Origin: Metaphire vulgaris
Lineage: Eukaryota; Annelida; Clitellata; Crassiclitellata; Megascolecidae
Direction: 5' to 3'
Length of the DNA: 64,000 nt
NCBI GenBank assembly: GCA_018105865.1
Contig: CM030834.1
Span: 12,270,719-12,334,718 of the forward strand
A program made the translations under genes and the position numbers. Below are positions 1 to 11,559 of the stretch, one piece after another. Under the pieces are notes generated by a model. It saw nothing but the letters and a program-made list of their open reading frames with translations. It searched no databases and was not told where the DNA came from. The first letter of the stretch is position 1; each line of letters starts with the position of its first letter.

Positions 1-873
1 TCTGCAAACATCATAATCTTAAAGTAAAACTTATGCCAATAAGAAAACCGCAAATTTAAGCAATGTTTCAAAGGAGTCCTTTGCTGAAAAAGTTTGAGAA
101 TCACTTCACTAGTGATAACCTGAAAAGCAAAAACTAAAAAGGTCTAAATTTATATTGCAAAAATATATAACAGAAAGAAAATGCGCTCCATGCAGTAACA
201 CAGGGGAGCAACCTTTCTTCATGAAGGGCCGCAATGAGTCCCAGCCACAAGTCAAGTGGGCTGTATCATGACAATAACACTCACTTCATAACAATAATGT
301 AAAATTTATTTCCAATGTTCAGGTTTGTGTAGTCAAACAGCTGTACAAAACATACCCCACGTTTTAAAGAATACAACATTTAACATTACATTCTCAACAT
401 TTATTACTATTATTACATTAATGCGATTTTTGCAGATGAGAAAAATTTCCAACAAGTTTTTTGTAATCAGGTTTTAAGTTACTTGTTGGTATGCACATGA
501 GATTTGCTTGCTGAATTCTGCTCCTTTGCCTGAGTAACAGTTTGTGTTTTCAGGTAAGGAAAGTGAATCAAGTTATTTTCTTTCAGATGCCTTGAGAAAA
601 GAATACTTAAGCTAAGTTTGAAAAGACTTAACATTAACTTGACTTCTTCTTTTCTTCTTTATTCATATGCAAAATTCCTTTTCCTTGCAACTTCACATTC
701 AATTCATTAAGTTTCTTTTAAACATGCCCACAGTAAATGCAAAGTCGCACAGTTACCGGTAATTTGTCCAGAAATTCACAATTTATGGTTTTCATTTCCA
801 AAAATAAGACTATATTTTTCTTTAAGCTTCCATACTCTTGTTAACACATTACCAATTCTTAACAACCTCACAC

Positions 874-1799
874 TAGGGTTGCCAGATCTCCCGTATTTCA
901 CGGGAGGCTCCCGTATTTCAGCCCCAGTCTCCCGCCTCCCGGACGGATGCCACGCGGGAGACTAAATCTCCCGTATTTGGCTAGGTCGATAGACTTCATT
1001 GAGACTCAGTTTAAAATCGAAACAATACTACATTTTCTGGCATGATAAAACGTCAAATAAAAGTCATTAATACAGTTTAGTACAATATCAAACAAGATAA
1101 TAGAGGCTCTGAGGCAGGCAGCAATGCCCCTCTGCTTCTTACTTACTTTAACTGCAGGAATAGGAACTTAGGACACGTTGGGAGGTCTATGATAATAATA
1201 TTATTAGCCAATAACTTGTTTGTACAGGTAATATTAATTCACTACATACAGATGATGCAGTGCATTGAACAGTGTTGTACACTGCTTTTTCATAGTCTAT
1301 GCTCTATAGCAGTGATGCAGCCGAGGGGAGGGGATTTGGGGGTTAAGCCCCTTGGTTGTCACAAAAAGATTTTTTCATTGTTTCACGCATTTTTATTTTC
1401 GGAATGCGGATTTGTGGATCAACCCCCCTCGTGGGGTTGCCGTAGTAAAAATTTCTTAACAATGGTACAAATTCAAGAAATTGAAGAAATAATGTAGTTA
1501 ATTAAGGCGGTGACTTTTTTGCTTGCCAACACTAACGAAGAAAAAGAGGAAAACAAGGTGTCAGTGTGAGCGGACAAACTTTTTTTGTTTGTCAAGATTT
1601 TTTCACAGGTTTTCACAGTTGACCATGACCAAAACCAAAAACTCCCCTTCCGTAAATCTTGGCTATGCCACTGCTCTATAGTACTGTTGTGTAGCATAGC
1701 TCTCGCCATAATAATTCACGATGAACTGGACCGTGGAGTGGGCGCATTGATCGTGGTAACAATCTCCTGTATTTCGAATTTGGAAATCTGGCAACCCTA
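874..1799. mobile_element. hAT-type non-autonomous element, nested in 201-2327
   Basis: The termini TAGGGTTGCCAGATCTCC and TAGGGTTGCCAGATTTCC (inverted) match at 17 of 18 positions. The flanks are a perfect 8-bp duplication, cctcacac, at 866-873 and 1800-1807. Just inside the left end the phrase ctcccgtattt recurs three times. No transposase reading frame is visible. It interrupts the decayed hAT gene and is in turn interrupted by the element at 1310-1673. Confidence 0.88.
1310..1673. mobile_element. Short hAT-type MITE, third level of nesting
   Basis: The ends CAGTGATGCAGCC and (inverted) CAGTGGCATAGCC are flanked by perfect ctctatag duplications at 1302-1309 and 1674-1681. The interior is noncoding. 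It sits inside 874-1799, so it is the youngest of three stacked insertions. Confidence 0.85.
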
Positions 1800-2576
1800 C
1801 CTCACACTGTTGTTATGAACTACATCAGAATATTCACACTCCATCTCCACTCAGCAAAGCCCTGAATTGTCTGTAGTTTAGTCCTCTTGATTTAAAGAAG
1901 TCCAACAATAGGATCAATGACCTCTTGAAATCTAAGGAATGATTTGTTCAACTTTCTTGGCGAATAATGCAATGAAATGAGAAAGCTGTGTGATTTGAAT
2001 GTTTGCCTTTTATTTTGTCAAAGAAATTTGACAAGACCAACATGTTTTCCTAATAATGAAGGTGCACCATCTGTTGTTATACTGGCAAACTTATTCCATG
2101 GTAGGCCCATTCTGTTCAAACAGTTCTTTACACTTTACACACTCAAATAAATCTTTGCCTGTCGTGACATCTTTCAGAGGTTCGATCTATAATAATTCTT
2201 CAGCAAGGCTAAACTGCTCATCTACCTGTATTCCTCTTATAAAAATTAATAATTATTACTTGTGCTCAGGCAGGCCGCAGAAAAATCGTCCATGGGTTAT
2301 ATGTGGCCCGCAGGTTGCCCACCCTTGCAGTAACAGAATGCAATTAAATTTTCTTCTAGCGTCATATATTAGATCTTAATTAGACCTTCCGTCTCTAATC
2401 CCAACTTTCAATTCTGCATCTTCTTAAGCCCTTTCATTCCCTTCCTTCAAACTATTTCTTACAAACACGTGCATTTCTTGCTTTTTTACTATCTCATCTC
2501 TTTCCCCTTCCCTCTCTGTTTCATTCTTCGTCCCTCTAAATTCTACTTCAATTCTCATTAGTTGTGTGGTAGTATG

Positions 2577-2790
2577 GGGGAGGAAGATGGCAGAAGTAAT
2601 TAAACGTTGGGCAGGCATGCTGACGGAACGGGTTCAACTCCCATAAGGAGCCCCTAAGGTCGACTCAGCCTTACTTGCTAGAGGGCGGTTATACTGCAAA
2701 GTAAAGAGTGGGTATAGATGTTTGGCTGGCAACCTACTCTAGGTTAATGGCATACTGCCACCCGTGTCACTGTATTGTACGTATATGCAT
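2577..2790 (+). repeat. tRNA-derived SINE
   Basis: A tRNA-like head contains an A-box-like stretch (gatggcagaag near 2585) and a B-box-like stretch (gggttcaactcc near 2629), followed by aaggagcccctaaggtcgac and a body that recurs on the other strand at 36950-37232. The shared head and shared post-head sequence are what make this a SINE family rather than a stray tRNA. Confidence 0.6.
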
Positions 2791-3279
2791 AATTTTGGTT
2801 CCTGTAGCAACAGCTAGTTCCGCCCCGAAACCACATTTATAGGGGAACAAAATTTGTACGACACCGGCCCCAATGCTCAAATCCGGCCATGAGAAAACTT
2901 TACTTTTTTATGGGGGAGGTGGCCAGACTGTCAAAGCCAAACTTTTATATATCAGTTGCCATTAACCAATGAGGGCTAAAACCTACGAACATCATCATAT
3001 TCATCACTGAACTTCTATAGCGCCATTTTAGTAATGTTCTTGACATCAATCAATGGTCGCTCGTTGATTTGAATTGTAATCCCCTCTTGTCGAAACCAAT
3101 AAGGTGCTTGACAGCTCTTTATTCAATCTGCGCATAATCTAATCATAATCGTAGGATCCGGCTTTCGGAAAACTCCTAGACAGATGCAATCAATCAACTT
3201 CCACAGCATCACTATCATATAATAAATATAGTTAGTCAGGGTCAGCGATGGGGGACGATCAACGGCGGGTAGGCCAAGT
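2791..3279. other. Unassigned intergenic repeat-like DNA
   Basis: No gene is seen. The phrase cttctatagcgcc near 3010 recurs with variations at about 8506, 31898, 61948 and 63774, which suggests a dispersed repeat whose ends I could not define. Confidence 0.4.
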
Positions 3280-3313
<34 letters not shown>

Positions 3314-4491
3314 TGATTTTAAGTGGTTTAGGAGGCTAAGTAAGCCTGTGTGAAAACCAATGATGTAACCATCTCCATTCAATAACCTAGTTTATCGAGA
3401 TAGCCTTTGAATCCGTTTACTGTTTCAACTGTCACTCCCACCTCGTCCAAACTGTTCCATTTGTCCACAACCCTTGCACTAAAAAAATTTTTCTTTCTTG
3501 GACCCACCCTCTGCTTAAACAATTTGCATTTATGGCCTCTTGTGTTGCTATAGTGTGCCAATGTAAAGAATCGATCGTATGGCACATCTACTTTCCCAGT
3601 CATTATTTTGTATGTTTCCATCAAATCCCCTCTCTCTCTTCTCCTTTCTTATGTTGTCAGTCCACAATATTGAAGTCTTTTTTCGTAGCTTAAATTATGG
3701 CATCCATTGACCATCTTCGTTGCTCGTCTTTGCACTTTTTCTAAAAGCTCTATATCTTTTTTCAAGAATGGATTCCAAGCCTGAACACAGTATTCCAGAT
3801 GAGGTCTTACTAATGACTTATAAAGTTTTATGATTATATCTTTGTCTCGACTCACTATTGTCCTTTTCGTAATCCTGCAGTTTAGGTGCGTCAATTATTT
3901 TCATTATTTTAGATTATATTTATAACATTAATACCTCGGTATAACAGGAAAAGTATCTTTATTATGTCATAAAGTTAACATAACAACAATTTAGTTGTGA
4001 ATATCGCTATGGTTAGGGTCGACGAAATGATGTTGATGGACCACAACATCGTGCATGTATATGACCGATACGTACCATACGATCAATATTTGCGTAAGAC
4101 GGCCAACCATCAGAAATTATATGTGTACCAGGGAGAATAAATCTCTGAATTAATGGTTACAGCGTAGCAGCTATGTAGTTAGGAACCTCGATCAGAAAGC
4201 ACTTACCCGTGCCGCGTTCAATGCCGCCAAAACACAAAATAATTGACGCACCTAAACTGCAGGATTACCGTCCTTTTCATCATTCCCAACATTTTGGTTT
4301 CCCTTTTTTGCTGCCTCCATGCATTGGTGAGATGGATTCATACTTCTATGGATGATTACCCCCAAGTCTCTTTCTTTTTCTGTTGTGAATAGATCCTTCC
4401 CCCCTAAAGAATATTCATTACCGTTGTAATGTAAGTTAAACAGAAATCGTGTAGATCGCGCAATTAGAACAATCGATTGAACAACTAACAC
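3280..4491 (-). mobile_element. Truncated non-LTR retrotransposon (LINE) 3' end
   Basis: The minus strand encodes the C-terminal part of a LINE reverse transcriptase: ERDLGVIIHRSM (about 4380), then RPHLEYCVQAW, LEKVQRRATK and SYEKRLQYCGL (3800-3660), and finally VDKWNSLDEVGVTVET ending at 3379. These are the usual post-palm motifs of CR1/jockey-like LINEs. At least one frameshift lies near 4280. The 3' untranslated region (3379-3312) ends in an (ATT)n tail at 3283-3312. Two further copies of this 3' end occur at 13593-14085 and 30715-30855. The gene is split by the insertion at 3868-4269. Confidence 0.8.
3868..4269. mobile_element. 402-bp TIR element inserted in LINE reverse transcriptase
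   Basis: Nearly perfect inverted repeats of about 34 bp (left end begins CGTAATCCTGCAGTTTAGG) are flanked by exact gtcctttt duplications at 3860-3867 and 4270-4277. Removing the element and one duplication rejoins the LINE sequence at that site. There is no coding capacity. The 8-bp duplication fits hAT or P superfamilies, but the ends are unlike the CAGTG/TAGGG ends of the other hAT elements here, so the superfamily is undecided. Confidence 0.85.
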
Positions 4492-5124
4492 TAAGGGCAG
4501 ACAGGAAAAACAAGAATTTATTAGAATTTATTTTCCTGGAATAATAAAATTCGAAATAAATCACAATCAACCCACTTTCGGTCTTGAATTTTGATAACTA
4601 TTCATCCGCTGAACCTATATATAGAAGGCTTTGGCTGACAATGGAAAGTCTATGCTTACGGTAAAGTCTATTTATTTACCGCCATCTTAGCTAATGATCT
4701 ATGGTGAACATAATATTACCAAATATAATATTTCAGTACCGGTACTGCCTCTAATCTAATGCAAGCCAGAATTTGTTTTAAAGCCGGCCGATGACTGATG
4801 AAGCTTTTGGATAATCACTTAACAGAGAACATGGCAAATTGGCATCAATCAGATATAGGCCTATGAGCGCTCGTGAATAAGCTGGTGCACTGCGCCAATT
4901 AGCCTTCGGCAGCGCTATAGAAATTTCGTGTTTACTTACTTACTTACTATTCTGCAAACAATTCAAACTAGAGAGAAGAACTTATAAGACATATTGCTAT
5001 TTTTATTTTCATAAGTAAGCCTACATAACGCTTTGGAATGCGTCGAGAATGTTAATATTGAATCTTGGATGGCATCAAACCGTCTCACGATGAATCCTAC
5101 GAAGACTATCTGTAGGCCTACAGC
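4492..5124. other. Intergenic, nothing recognised
   Basis: No reading frame with family motifs or splice-consistent structure is seen. Two short tracts of acttactt repeats lie around 4932-4948, next to agcgctatagaaatttc, a phrase also found near 15595. Confidence 0.4.
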
Positions 5125-5304
5125 CAGGGCGCGATTTGTAGGAATCTTCCTCCCCCACTGCCCAACTATATCCCCTAGGGCCCCTACTGCTACATCTCCC
5201 ACAGCTACATCCCTCAGGGCCCCTACTGCTACATTTCCCCAACAACTACATCACCCCCAAGCTCGACATGCCCCCCACTGCTCCAGGTCACAAATCGCAC
5301 CCTG
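5125..5304. mobile_element. Short TIR element, CAGGGCGCG family copy 1
   Basis: The ends CAGGGCGCGATTTGT and (inverted) CAGGGTGCGATTTGT enclose a C-rich interior with repeated cctactgctacat phrases. No clear target duplication is visible at this copy, but the second copy at 36545-36714 has a perfect one, which supports the boundaries. Confidence 0.7.
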
Positions 5305-5768
5305 TACGTGTACAGCGTAGCTGCGTAGGCCTAACCTACAGTAACTGCAGTTACAAAGTGTAGCACGTACACGTCGCGTATTTTACAATCTGCTTTGTCG
5401 ATCCCGGCGTCAAGATGAATGCTCAGCAGCTGTACGGCCCGAAATCCTACTCCCAGGACCAAAGTCTCTGTAGCAGTGTTTAATTAATAATCTAGACTCC
5501 TGGACTCCGAGGGGAAACTGACAAAGCCGGGGGGAAAACTGACAAAGCCGTGGGGAATTCTGCTAGGGGGTTGCTGTTAGTCCATGTATAGTATGCCAAA
5601 ATTTCCGAGGGAATTTTGAAATTTCCGGGAGGGAGGAAAGGCTAATTCCCCCCGGAAACGGCCTAGATTAAAGACTGCTCTGTAGGCCTACACGAAAATT
5701 TCGTTGGATTTCTCGAGCGGCAAAAACCGCGCGTCAAATACCGCAGCTGGGCCTAGAACACCCATATA
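5305..5768. other. Intergenic, nothing recognised
   Basis: No gene is seen. There is a short local repeat of ctgacaaagccg near 5518-5550 and a G-rich stretch, probably eroded repeat DNA. Confidence 0.35.
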
Positions 5769-5906
<138 letters not shown>

Positions 5907-6421
5907 ACTTGATACGCGCCAGCCTCGAACAGACGAGCGCCGACGCTCTTATACTTATACCACGCCAAGGCAGACATGGACATGAGTCCATCTGTTAAAA
6001 CCATAGGCGTCAATCCATAGGGGGCCCGGGGGGCCCGGGCCCCCCAATAATTCGGACAGGGGGGCCCAGCACTTGTTGGGCCCCCCAATATTTCAACATT
6101 TTTATATACCAGTTAACACATTTTCCAGTCTCAATGCATGCTCTTCCTGAAATTTCTATTTTTGAAATTTAATATTTTTGGAGTTTCGGTTCAGAAATGG
6201 CGATCCACGGGGGCCCGATTCTCTCCATTGATCTAGAGTGGGCTCAGCATTTGTTCATCATATGTTGCCCCCACTCCAACATGGAGGCCCTTTAACGTTT
6301 GCTCAGTTTCAGTAGTTTGACACAGTCACTGGAGTACCGTGACTGCGTTTATCCAGATTGCCTGCAAATATGAACCTTTTAAACCTGATAATTAATACAC
6401 TGGGGACGAACAAGCAGTCCG

Positions 6422-6763
6422 ACTGTAGGAATCTGGTATCTGGTTGATTGACCCAGGGACATCTGTATATAAGATGTACCTGATTGATCCTAAGTGTAAA
6501 CTTTCATGTCACACTGTAGCAGTGGCGGCTCCACCGGGGGAGTCAGAGGGCCGTGCCCCCTATTGAGTGCCTGGCCCCCCAGTGGCCCCTGTTTGGACCT
6601 ATACTTAATGCTACATACATTACACAACAAATGGTTGGCCCCCCATGATTAGAAGTTGCCACCTCAACGGCCCCCTACTTGCCAAATCCTGGAGCCGTCA
6701 CTGCACTGTAGGAATCTGGTATCTGGTTGATTGACCCTAAGTGTAAACTTTCATGTCACTTAA
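6422..6763. repeat. Local direct duplication split by a MITE
   Basis: The phrase ggaatctggtatctggttga followed by taagtgtaaactttcatgtc occurs at 6429-6510 and again at 6712-6761, on either side of the MITE at 6520-6703. The first copy has a 35-bp extra segment (gggacatctgtatataagat...). The MITE target duplication cactgtag lies at the unit junction, so the duplication most simply predates the insertion. Confidence 0.75.
6520..6703. mobile_element. CAGTGGCGGCTCC MITE, copy 1
   Basis: A 184-bp element with ends CAGTGGCGGCTCC and (inverted) CAGTGACGGCTCC is flanked by exact cactgtag at 6512-6519 and 6704-6711. The 8-bp duplication and CAGTG ends place it with hAT-derived MITEs. Sister copies are at 26043-26224 and 56498-56680. 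Confidence 0.9.
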
Positions 6764-7456
6764 CGGTCATCATGGGAACGATGTCAAGAAACTTGTGAGC
6801 CGAATTTACTAGATTTACAGTAGATAGTTGATGGCTGTACAACAGCTTTGATGCGTTAGTAACATGGATGAGGGTAACTGCGCCACCCTGCTGAGAGAAT
6901 GGCGTTTAACTCTTTAGAAGTTTAGATAATTTAAGATAAATCGTATGGGTTTATCGAAATCACGGCTGAAGCGTCTAAATTATATGAAAATAACGGGAAC
7001 TGAGTCAACTGACTGCATTTAAGACATTTCTCTTGCTTGAACTAGACAGTTAACTGTTTAGGAGTCTAAATCCGAGTAGTAGAAAATAAAAAAATTAATA
7101 ATGTCTCGTAAGCGACAATGCAATATCATTTAAGATGTTGCTCACGATACATGGACTCTTTTATTTGTCAAACTTTTCATTTTGCTCTGCACCTTGGGCT
7201 CAACACTCTAATTGAGATTACGAGATAGACTACTCAAGCAGGTAAGGTATACATGCCTACGTTTTAATATAATTGGCCAGCAATAATTTTTAGTAGTGCA
7301 GACTGCAGAACTATGAATTTTGCCTTTATAAACATTAAATAGCTTAATTAATTAAAAGTAAGTTATTGAACAAACCCAAAAGTAAATAAAAATTATGGCT
7401 AAATTTATATCACTTCCTGATATAAACAAAGTAAGTAAGTAAAATCTTGTTATTTT

Positions 7457-7467
7457 ATTATATATAT

Positions 7468-7502
<35 letters not shown>

Positions 7503-7561
7503 CATACATACATATATATCACATAACGTTGGAGACAGAACGTTGACGACATAACGTTGGA

Positions 7562-7619
<58 letters not shown>
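7457..7619. repeat. (TA)n and (CATA)n microsatellites
   Basis: Two TA tracts, with a short catacatacata segment, flank the phrase cataacgttgga, which occurs twice (7522-7533 and 7550-7561 region). Confidence 0.9.
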
Positions 7620-7622
<3 letters not shown>

Positions 7623-7724
7623 CGACCAGGACAACGAGAAATTACAGCATCAACTTTTCATGTGCCTAACTTCAGAGGTTTGGGCCCCCCCCCAATATTC
7701 TAAGTGGATCGACGCCTTTGGTTA

Positions 7725-7920
7725 AAACCCAACCCAATCCAGCCCATCATGATTCAGACCCATCTCATCACAACCCACGAAAGCAACATGATTACTTGAC
7801 CCAACCCAACCCAGCTCTCTGCAATACATTGTAGGCCCTAATTTCTTAAATACAGACTTATTTTCTTACCAAACCCACCATAAACATGGACATTTCTGAC
7901 CCAACCAAACCAAACCTATG
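7725..7920. repeat. CCCAAC-rich repeat, copy 1
   Basis: The tract is rich in cccaaccca words and contains acttattttcttac and acatggacatttctgac. The inverted counterpart at 31735-31860 shares these phrases, so this is a dispersed repeat and not just simple sequence. A related CCCAAC tract lies at 43838-43923. Confidence 0.6.
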
Positions 7921-8304
7921 GGCGGACGGTGGACCCAACTAATGTCCATGCCTGCGTCAAGGACCGGGGCCCCGCCACAATCCCCCTCCCCTGTACAGGC
8001 AGCCAGCCGGATGGCAATGGCATGCAGTTAATACTGGTTTATTTGGAAATTTTCCATCGGATGCGTAATAAAACCACTCATGCAATGTACAGTAGGTGTA
8101 CATTTAATCTCTAGCGCTACATAAATCTAATAATACAATAAACAGAACGATATTGTTCTACTCCACTTTCGCCAAATAATGTGAAACTCTCTTGTGGTTG
8201 TCACGACCGCCACATGTCCCCTAGGTTTAATACAAATGGCGCCACATAAATTGATTGATTGACAATTTGACAGCAACTTCCTAATACTGACAATTAAAGG
8301 CCTA

Positions 8305-8386
<82 letters not shown>

Positions 8387-8637
8387 ACAACAGTTTGTCT
8401 TATGTAGGTTGAAAAATCAACGATATATACGTTCTAGCTGGCTTCTCATCGCGCTATGCAACCAAAATTTTCAATTTTATTTTAGTCGATGGCACAACGA
8501 ACTTCTATGGCGTCATTTTAGTAATGCACTTGACATGAACCACATATATTGATTGATTTAAACACCAGACATTATTAGGCCTACTGAGAAATAAAGACAT
8601 CCAAGAGTAGACCTAGGCCTAAAACAGTGCTTACTTC
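7921..8637. repeat. Intergenic with (GA)n microsatellite
   Basis: A 77-bp GA tract occupies 8308-8384. The rest shows no gene. A cttctatggcgtcatttta phrase near 8506 resembles the one near 3010. Confidence 0.8.
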
Positions 8638-8930
8638 CAGAGGCGTAGCGAGGGTATCCGGCGCCCGGGGGCAAAGTGTACCGTTGGCGCCCCAACGCTG
8701 CTGACGAGCAAAAAAGGTCATCACATCGTTCTCTCGGCGCCCCTCCCCTCAACTCTCTACGACGCCCTTCTTCTTATACTCCTGACGAGCAAAAAGGGTC
8801 GCCACACTTCTTTCTTCTTATTTATTATATATATTTGACTGTTTAACTTACCCCCACAACACGATTTTGGCACCCCTCACCTCGGCGCCCGGGGGCATAT
8901 GCTCCCACCTGTCCCTTCGCTACGCCTCTG
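8638..8930. mobile_element. GCGTAGCGA MITE, copy 1
   Basis: The ends CAGAGGCGTAGCGAGGG and (inverted) CAGAGGCGTAGCGAAGGG flank a body with ggcgcccgggggca near both ends. The flanks cttacttc (8630-8637) and cttagttc (8931-8938) match at 7 of 8. Copy 2 at 11560-11768 has a perfect duplication. Confidence 0.85.
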
Positions 8931-10304
8931 CTTAGTTCGATAGATCAGCACATCTTAAGAAGAGGCTGGATTATAATCATGGATGATGACATCAACAACA
9001 GGAACTATAAACTGCTGAAAGAGAACCCAGCACCGAGTGTAAGACTACCAAAGGACTTGAAATTTTTGATGGAAAGTTCATACTTTCCATCAAAGTACTT
9101 TCCATCTACGAGACGCCATAATTCAAGTCCCGTTAATAAATAACCTAAGGCAGGGGCCGCCACGGTGTTTTTTAACATGTTGACTACGGGGGCCGCGGCC
9201 CCCCCAGTAGTTTTCCTGGCCCCCGCAGTAATTATGGTGGCCCCCCTTTCATAAAAAGGCCCCCCTAGAGGTTATTCGTAGTTTTTCTCCCTTGGGCGTT
9301 GGGCAGTCTTTTAAGACATTGTTTCCCAAACTGTGGGTCGCAACCCAAAAGTGGGCCATGAAGCTTTGGCAAGTCGCCAAATTCTCTCGTATTTTTAACG
9401 GATACATAGCATTTGACCACAGTTGGGCTATAACTAGCGGTCGTATGACTCGTATCTCACCCATCACTCGCTCACTGCTGCAGATAGCCAACTAGGCAAC
9501 TACGGTCGTTGTGGCCTTGTGGGTGCCAAGCACAGACCGTGGTCTGTGGATTAACCGAGGATACCTGATCTCTCTGGTAGAGGGGAGATGTGAGCAGTGG
9601 GTGTGGCCCGTTTCAAAGAGGGTAAAAGCGGTTCGCCCCCGCTGCCCCCTTGCTACTTCACTGGAGCTCAGTATTCTGGATTGTTACTAGGCCTAACGGT
9701 ACATGTATGGATGTCATAAGTTGAGTTGAAATAAAAACAAATTTCAATCAATCAATTAATAAGCTAAAATCGGGAAGTGCCAAAATTAGTTTTCGTCCGG
9801 AATTTTAAAAGTTTTTCATTGGCCCCCCTAGTAGTTTTTCCTTAAAAAACACCTTGGGGGCCGCAGGGCTTCCCAAACATTTTAGAACCGCTACATGTCC
9901 ACTTCAGCGGTTTTGTAGCGTACCGCGACCCTAATCATAGGATGTAATATAAAAATGTATTAGGCCATCTGGCGAACGTTAGTTGAAAAGCAGCTTCTCA
10001 GTTTTGAATAAATGGCAAACAAAAGCTTTGATTCAATTCGAATGAAAATACGGCAAATATATTAGGCAGAGGTAGAATATTCATATTTTTGCCCAAATGA
10101 AACAAGGGGAGAGAAATATAGGCCTATATTTAAATTTCTTGAAAATTATCTTTTTTAAAATTTTCAAGGAACATACTTTTGTTACGCGTCTAAAAGTCCT
10201 ATGAATATGGCAAAATCGCTTAACCGCCAGGTGCATTCCCAGCCCTAGCAAAGATTCCCTATTGTTAGTGGAGTTTCAGAGCAAAATGGTCGGCATACGG
10301 CAAA

Positions 10305-11237
10305 CAGTGGCGTAACCAGAGTCAAAATGTAACCCGGGCAGCTGACCATGGGCTGTCCATAAATTAGGTAAGCAATTTTTGGGCGAATTTAACCCCCCTA
10401 TCAACAGTTGTCACACTTTTCAAACCCCTCCCTCTTTTGTTTACTTAATTTATGGACAGACACTCAACAAAAATTATTTAAACAAATTAACGAGGATTTT
10501 AAATTGATCCCATTCCACGAGGCAACGCAAGTGCTCAACAGATGAATTTTAAAGAGGCCATAGGCCTTTGATCAGAATTTTAGGAATTTTAGGAATGCTC
10601 TCTTAATGTCAATGTACCTTGTTGCCCAGTGCTGACCTTACCGTTTCCGACCAAATACACAGGGAAATCGGAGTACCTCTCGGGTCAAAAAGGTCAAATC
10701 TCAAAGCAGCTGCGATTTGCTTCTAAGGCGGGTCGACCCGACCCGACCCGACGAGGGTCTTTGGAGCGCAGAGGTCAAAGCCACTTCATCTGCCTGCTAT
10801 CCCTGGTTATCAGTCACCATGTCATCGTAAATCTTCAGCCACGGCCAGAGCAACAATTATCACCTTACACTGAAAATAGCGTCCACTTCGGTAGAGGAAG
10901 ATGCATAGGAAATGAATCGTCCATTAGGGACAAGCCATTACCGCCATAAGTGAAATTCGATATATCACGTAGATACATATACTTGCCAAACACAATAACT
11001 ATAGTAATTACTGCATTTCTTGCTGATACCTGTAACCTGTGAAACACGGTTTCCAGATACATGTACTTTAGTTTTAGATGATTAGAATAGTAGGCCTATT
11101 GTAATGACGTACATGGCAGTGCAAAAGTAAGCAAATACAAATATTAAAGGCATAATTTTTTTATTTTTTTCAACCCGGGCAGAAAGCAAAGTAACCCGGG
11201 CATTGCCCGTAATTGCCCGGGCGTGGTTACGCCACTG
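10305..11237. mobile_element. CAGTGGCGTAACC hAT-type element, copy 1
   Basis: The ends CAGTGGCGTAACCA and (inverted) CAGTGGCGTAACCACGCC have exact acggcaaa at 10297-10304 and 11238-11245. The interior shows aacccgggca motifs near both ends and no transposase. A second, left-truncated copy is at 33290-33937. Confidence 0.9.
10349..10462. mobile_element. Miniature Harbinger-like element (GGGCTGTCC)
   Basis: About 114 bp with GGGCTGTCCATAAATTA at the left and its near-complement ttaatttatggacag at the right. Larger relatives are at 34088-34495, 41195-41605 and 46089-48407. No clear target duplication is visible here. Confidence 0.6.
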
Positions 11238-11322
11238 ACGGCAAATGACACTTTTTATCTAATTTCGCGCCACCCGCGACCAATTAGACTAGGTCCTGCG
11301 ACCCACAGTTTGGGAAACACTG

Positions 11323-11559
11323 GCCTAAGGCGAGTCACTGCTACCAATTCCTACCATCGGTCTGATTCGGTCAGCAGTCTGGCTACAGCCTACAAGCCTA
11401 CCCACCTTAGTCAAAATCCAGATATCAGCTAACTGTAGCTGTTAACACAAGCTCAGGTTACAGTGAACAAGCATCGGACGACTGCATGGCGCAACACATT
11501 TATTAGGCCCATATTCGAAACATGATGCATTTCAAAGGCGTAATCGGCAGAGATCCATG
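11323..11559. other. Intergenic spacer, nothing recognised
   Basis: A short unique-looking stretch between two insertions with no gene or repeat structure that I can support. Confidence 0.4.

Larger units (their letters stand above)
201..2327 (-). mobile_element. Decayed hAT transposon (Charlie/GTF2IRD2-like)
   Basis: The ends read CAGGGGAGCAACC on the left and GGTTGCCCACCCTTG on the right, and the element is flanked by identical 8-bp copies of cagtaaca (193-200 and 2328-2335). The minus strand holds a broken transposase. Around 2260-1840 it shows TTGKDLFECV, WNKFASITTDGAPSLLGKH and SRGLNYRQFRAL. Around 770-650 it shows LCDFAF and ELNVKLQGKG. These motifs appear in the order known for hAT proteins related to GTF2IRD2/FAM200 transposases. 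Stops and frameshifts are numerous, so it cannot encode a working enzyme. It is itself interrupted by the element at 874-1799. Confidence 0.85.
6002..7720. mobile_element. hAT-type non-autonomous element (1.7 kb)
   Basis: The ends CATAGGCGTCAATCCA and (inverted) CAAAGGCGTCGATCCA are flanked by exact gttaaaac at 5994-6001 and 7721-7728. It contains a G/C-rich subterminal region and two (TA)n tracts, and it hosts the MITE at 6520-6703. No transposase motifs are seen. Confidence 0.85.
9151..11322. mobile_element. Composite of nested hAT-type elements
   Basis: The flanks acctaagg (9143-9150) and gcctaagg (11323-11330) match at 7 of 8. The right end is CAGTTTGGGAAACACTG. Matching cttcccaaac sequence lies at 9868 and tttcccaaactgtgggtcg at 9328. 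A second inverted pair, ccacggtgttttttaa (9160) and ttaaaaaacaccttgg (9842), implies another element inserted near the left end. The exact order of events inside is not resolved. The element at 10305-11237 is a clear later insertion. Confidence 0.55.

Noticed and set aside
9151..11322. Assigning a single clean element with two nested insertions and exact borders
   Set aside because: Several inverted-repeat pairs are present but target duplications for the inner left-hand element could not be read, so only the outer 7-of-8 duplication and the inner 10305-11237 element are asserted.
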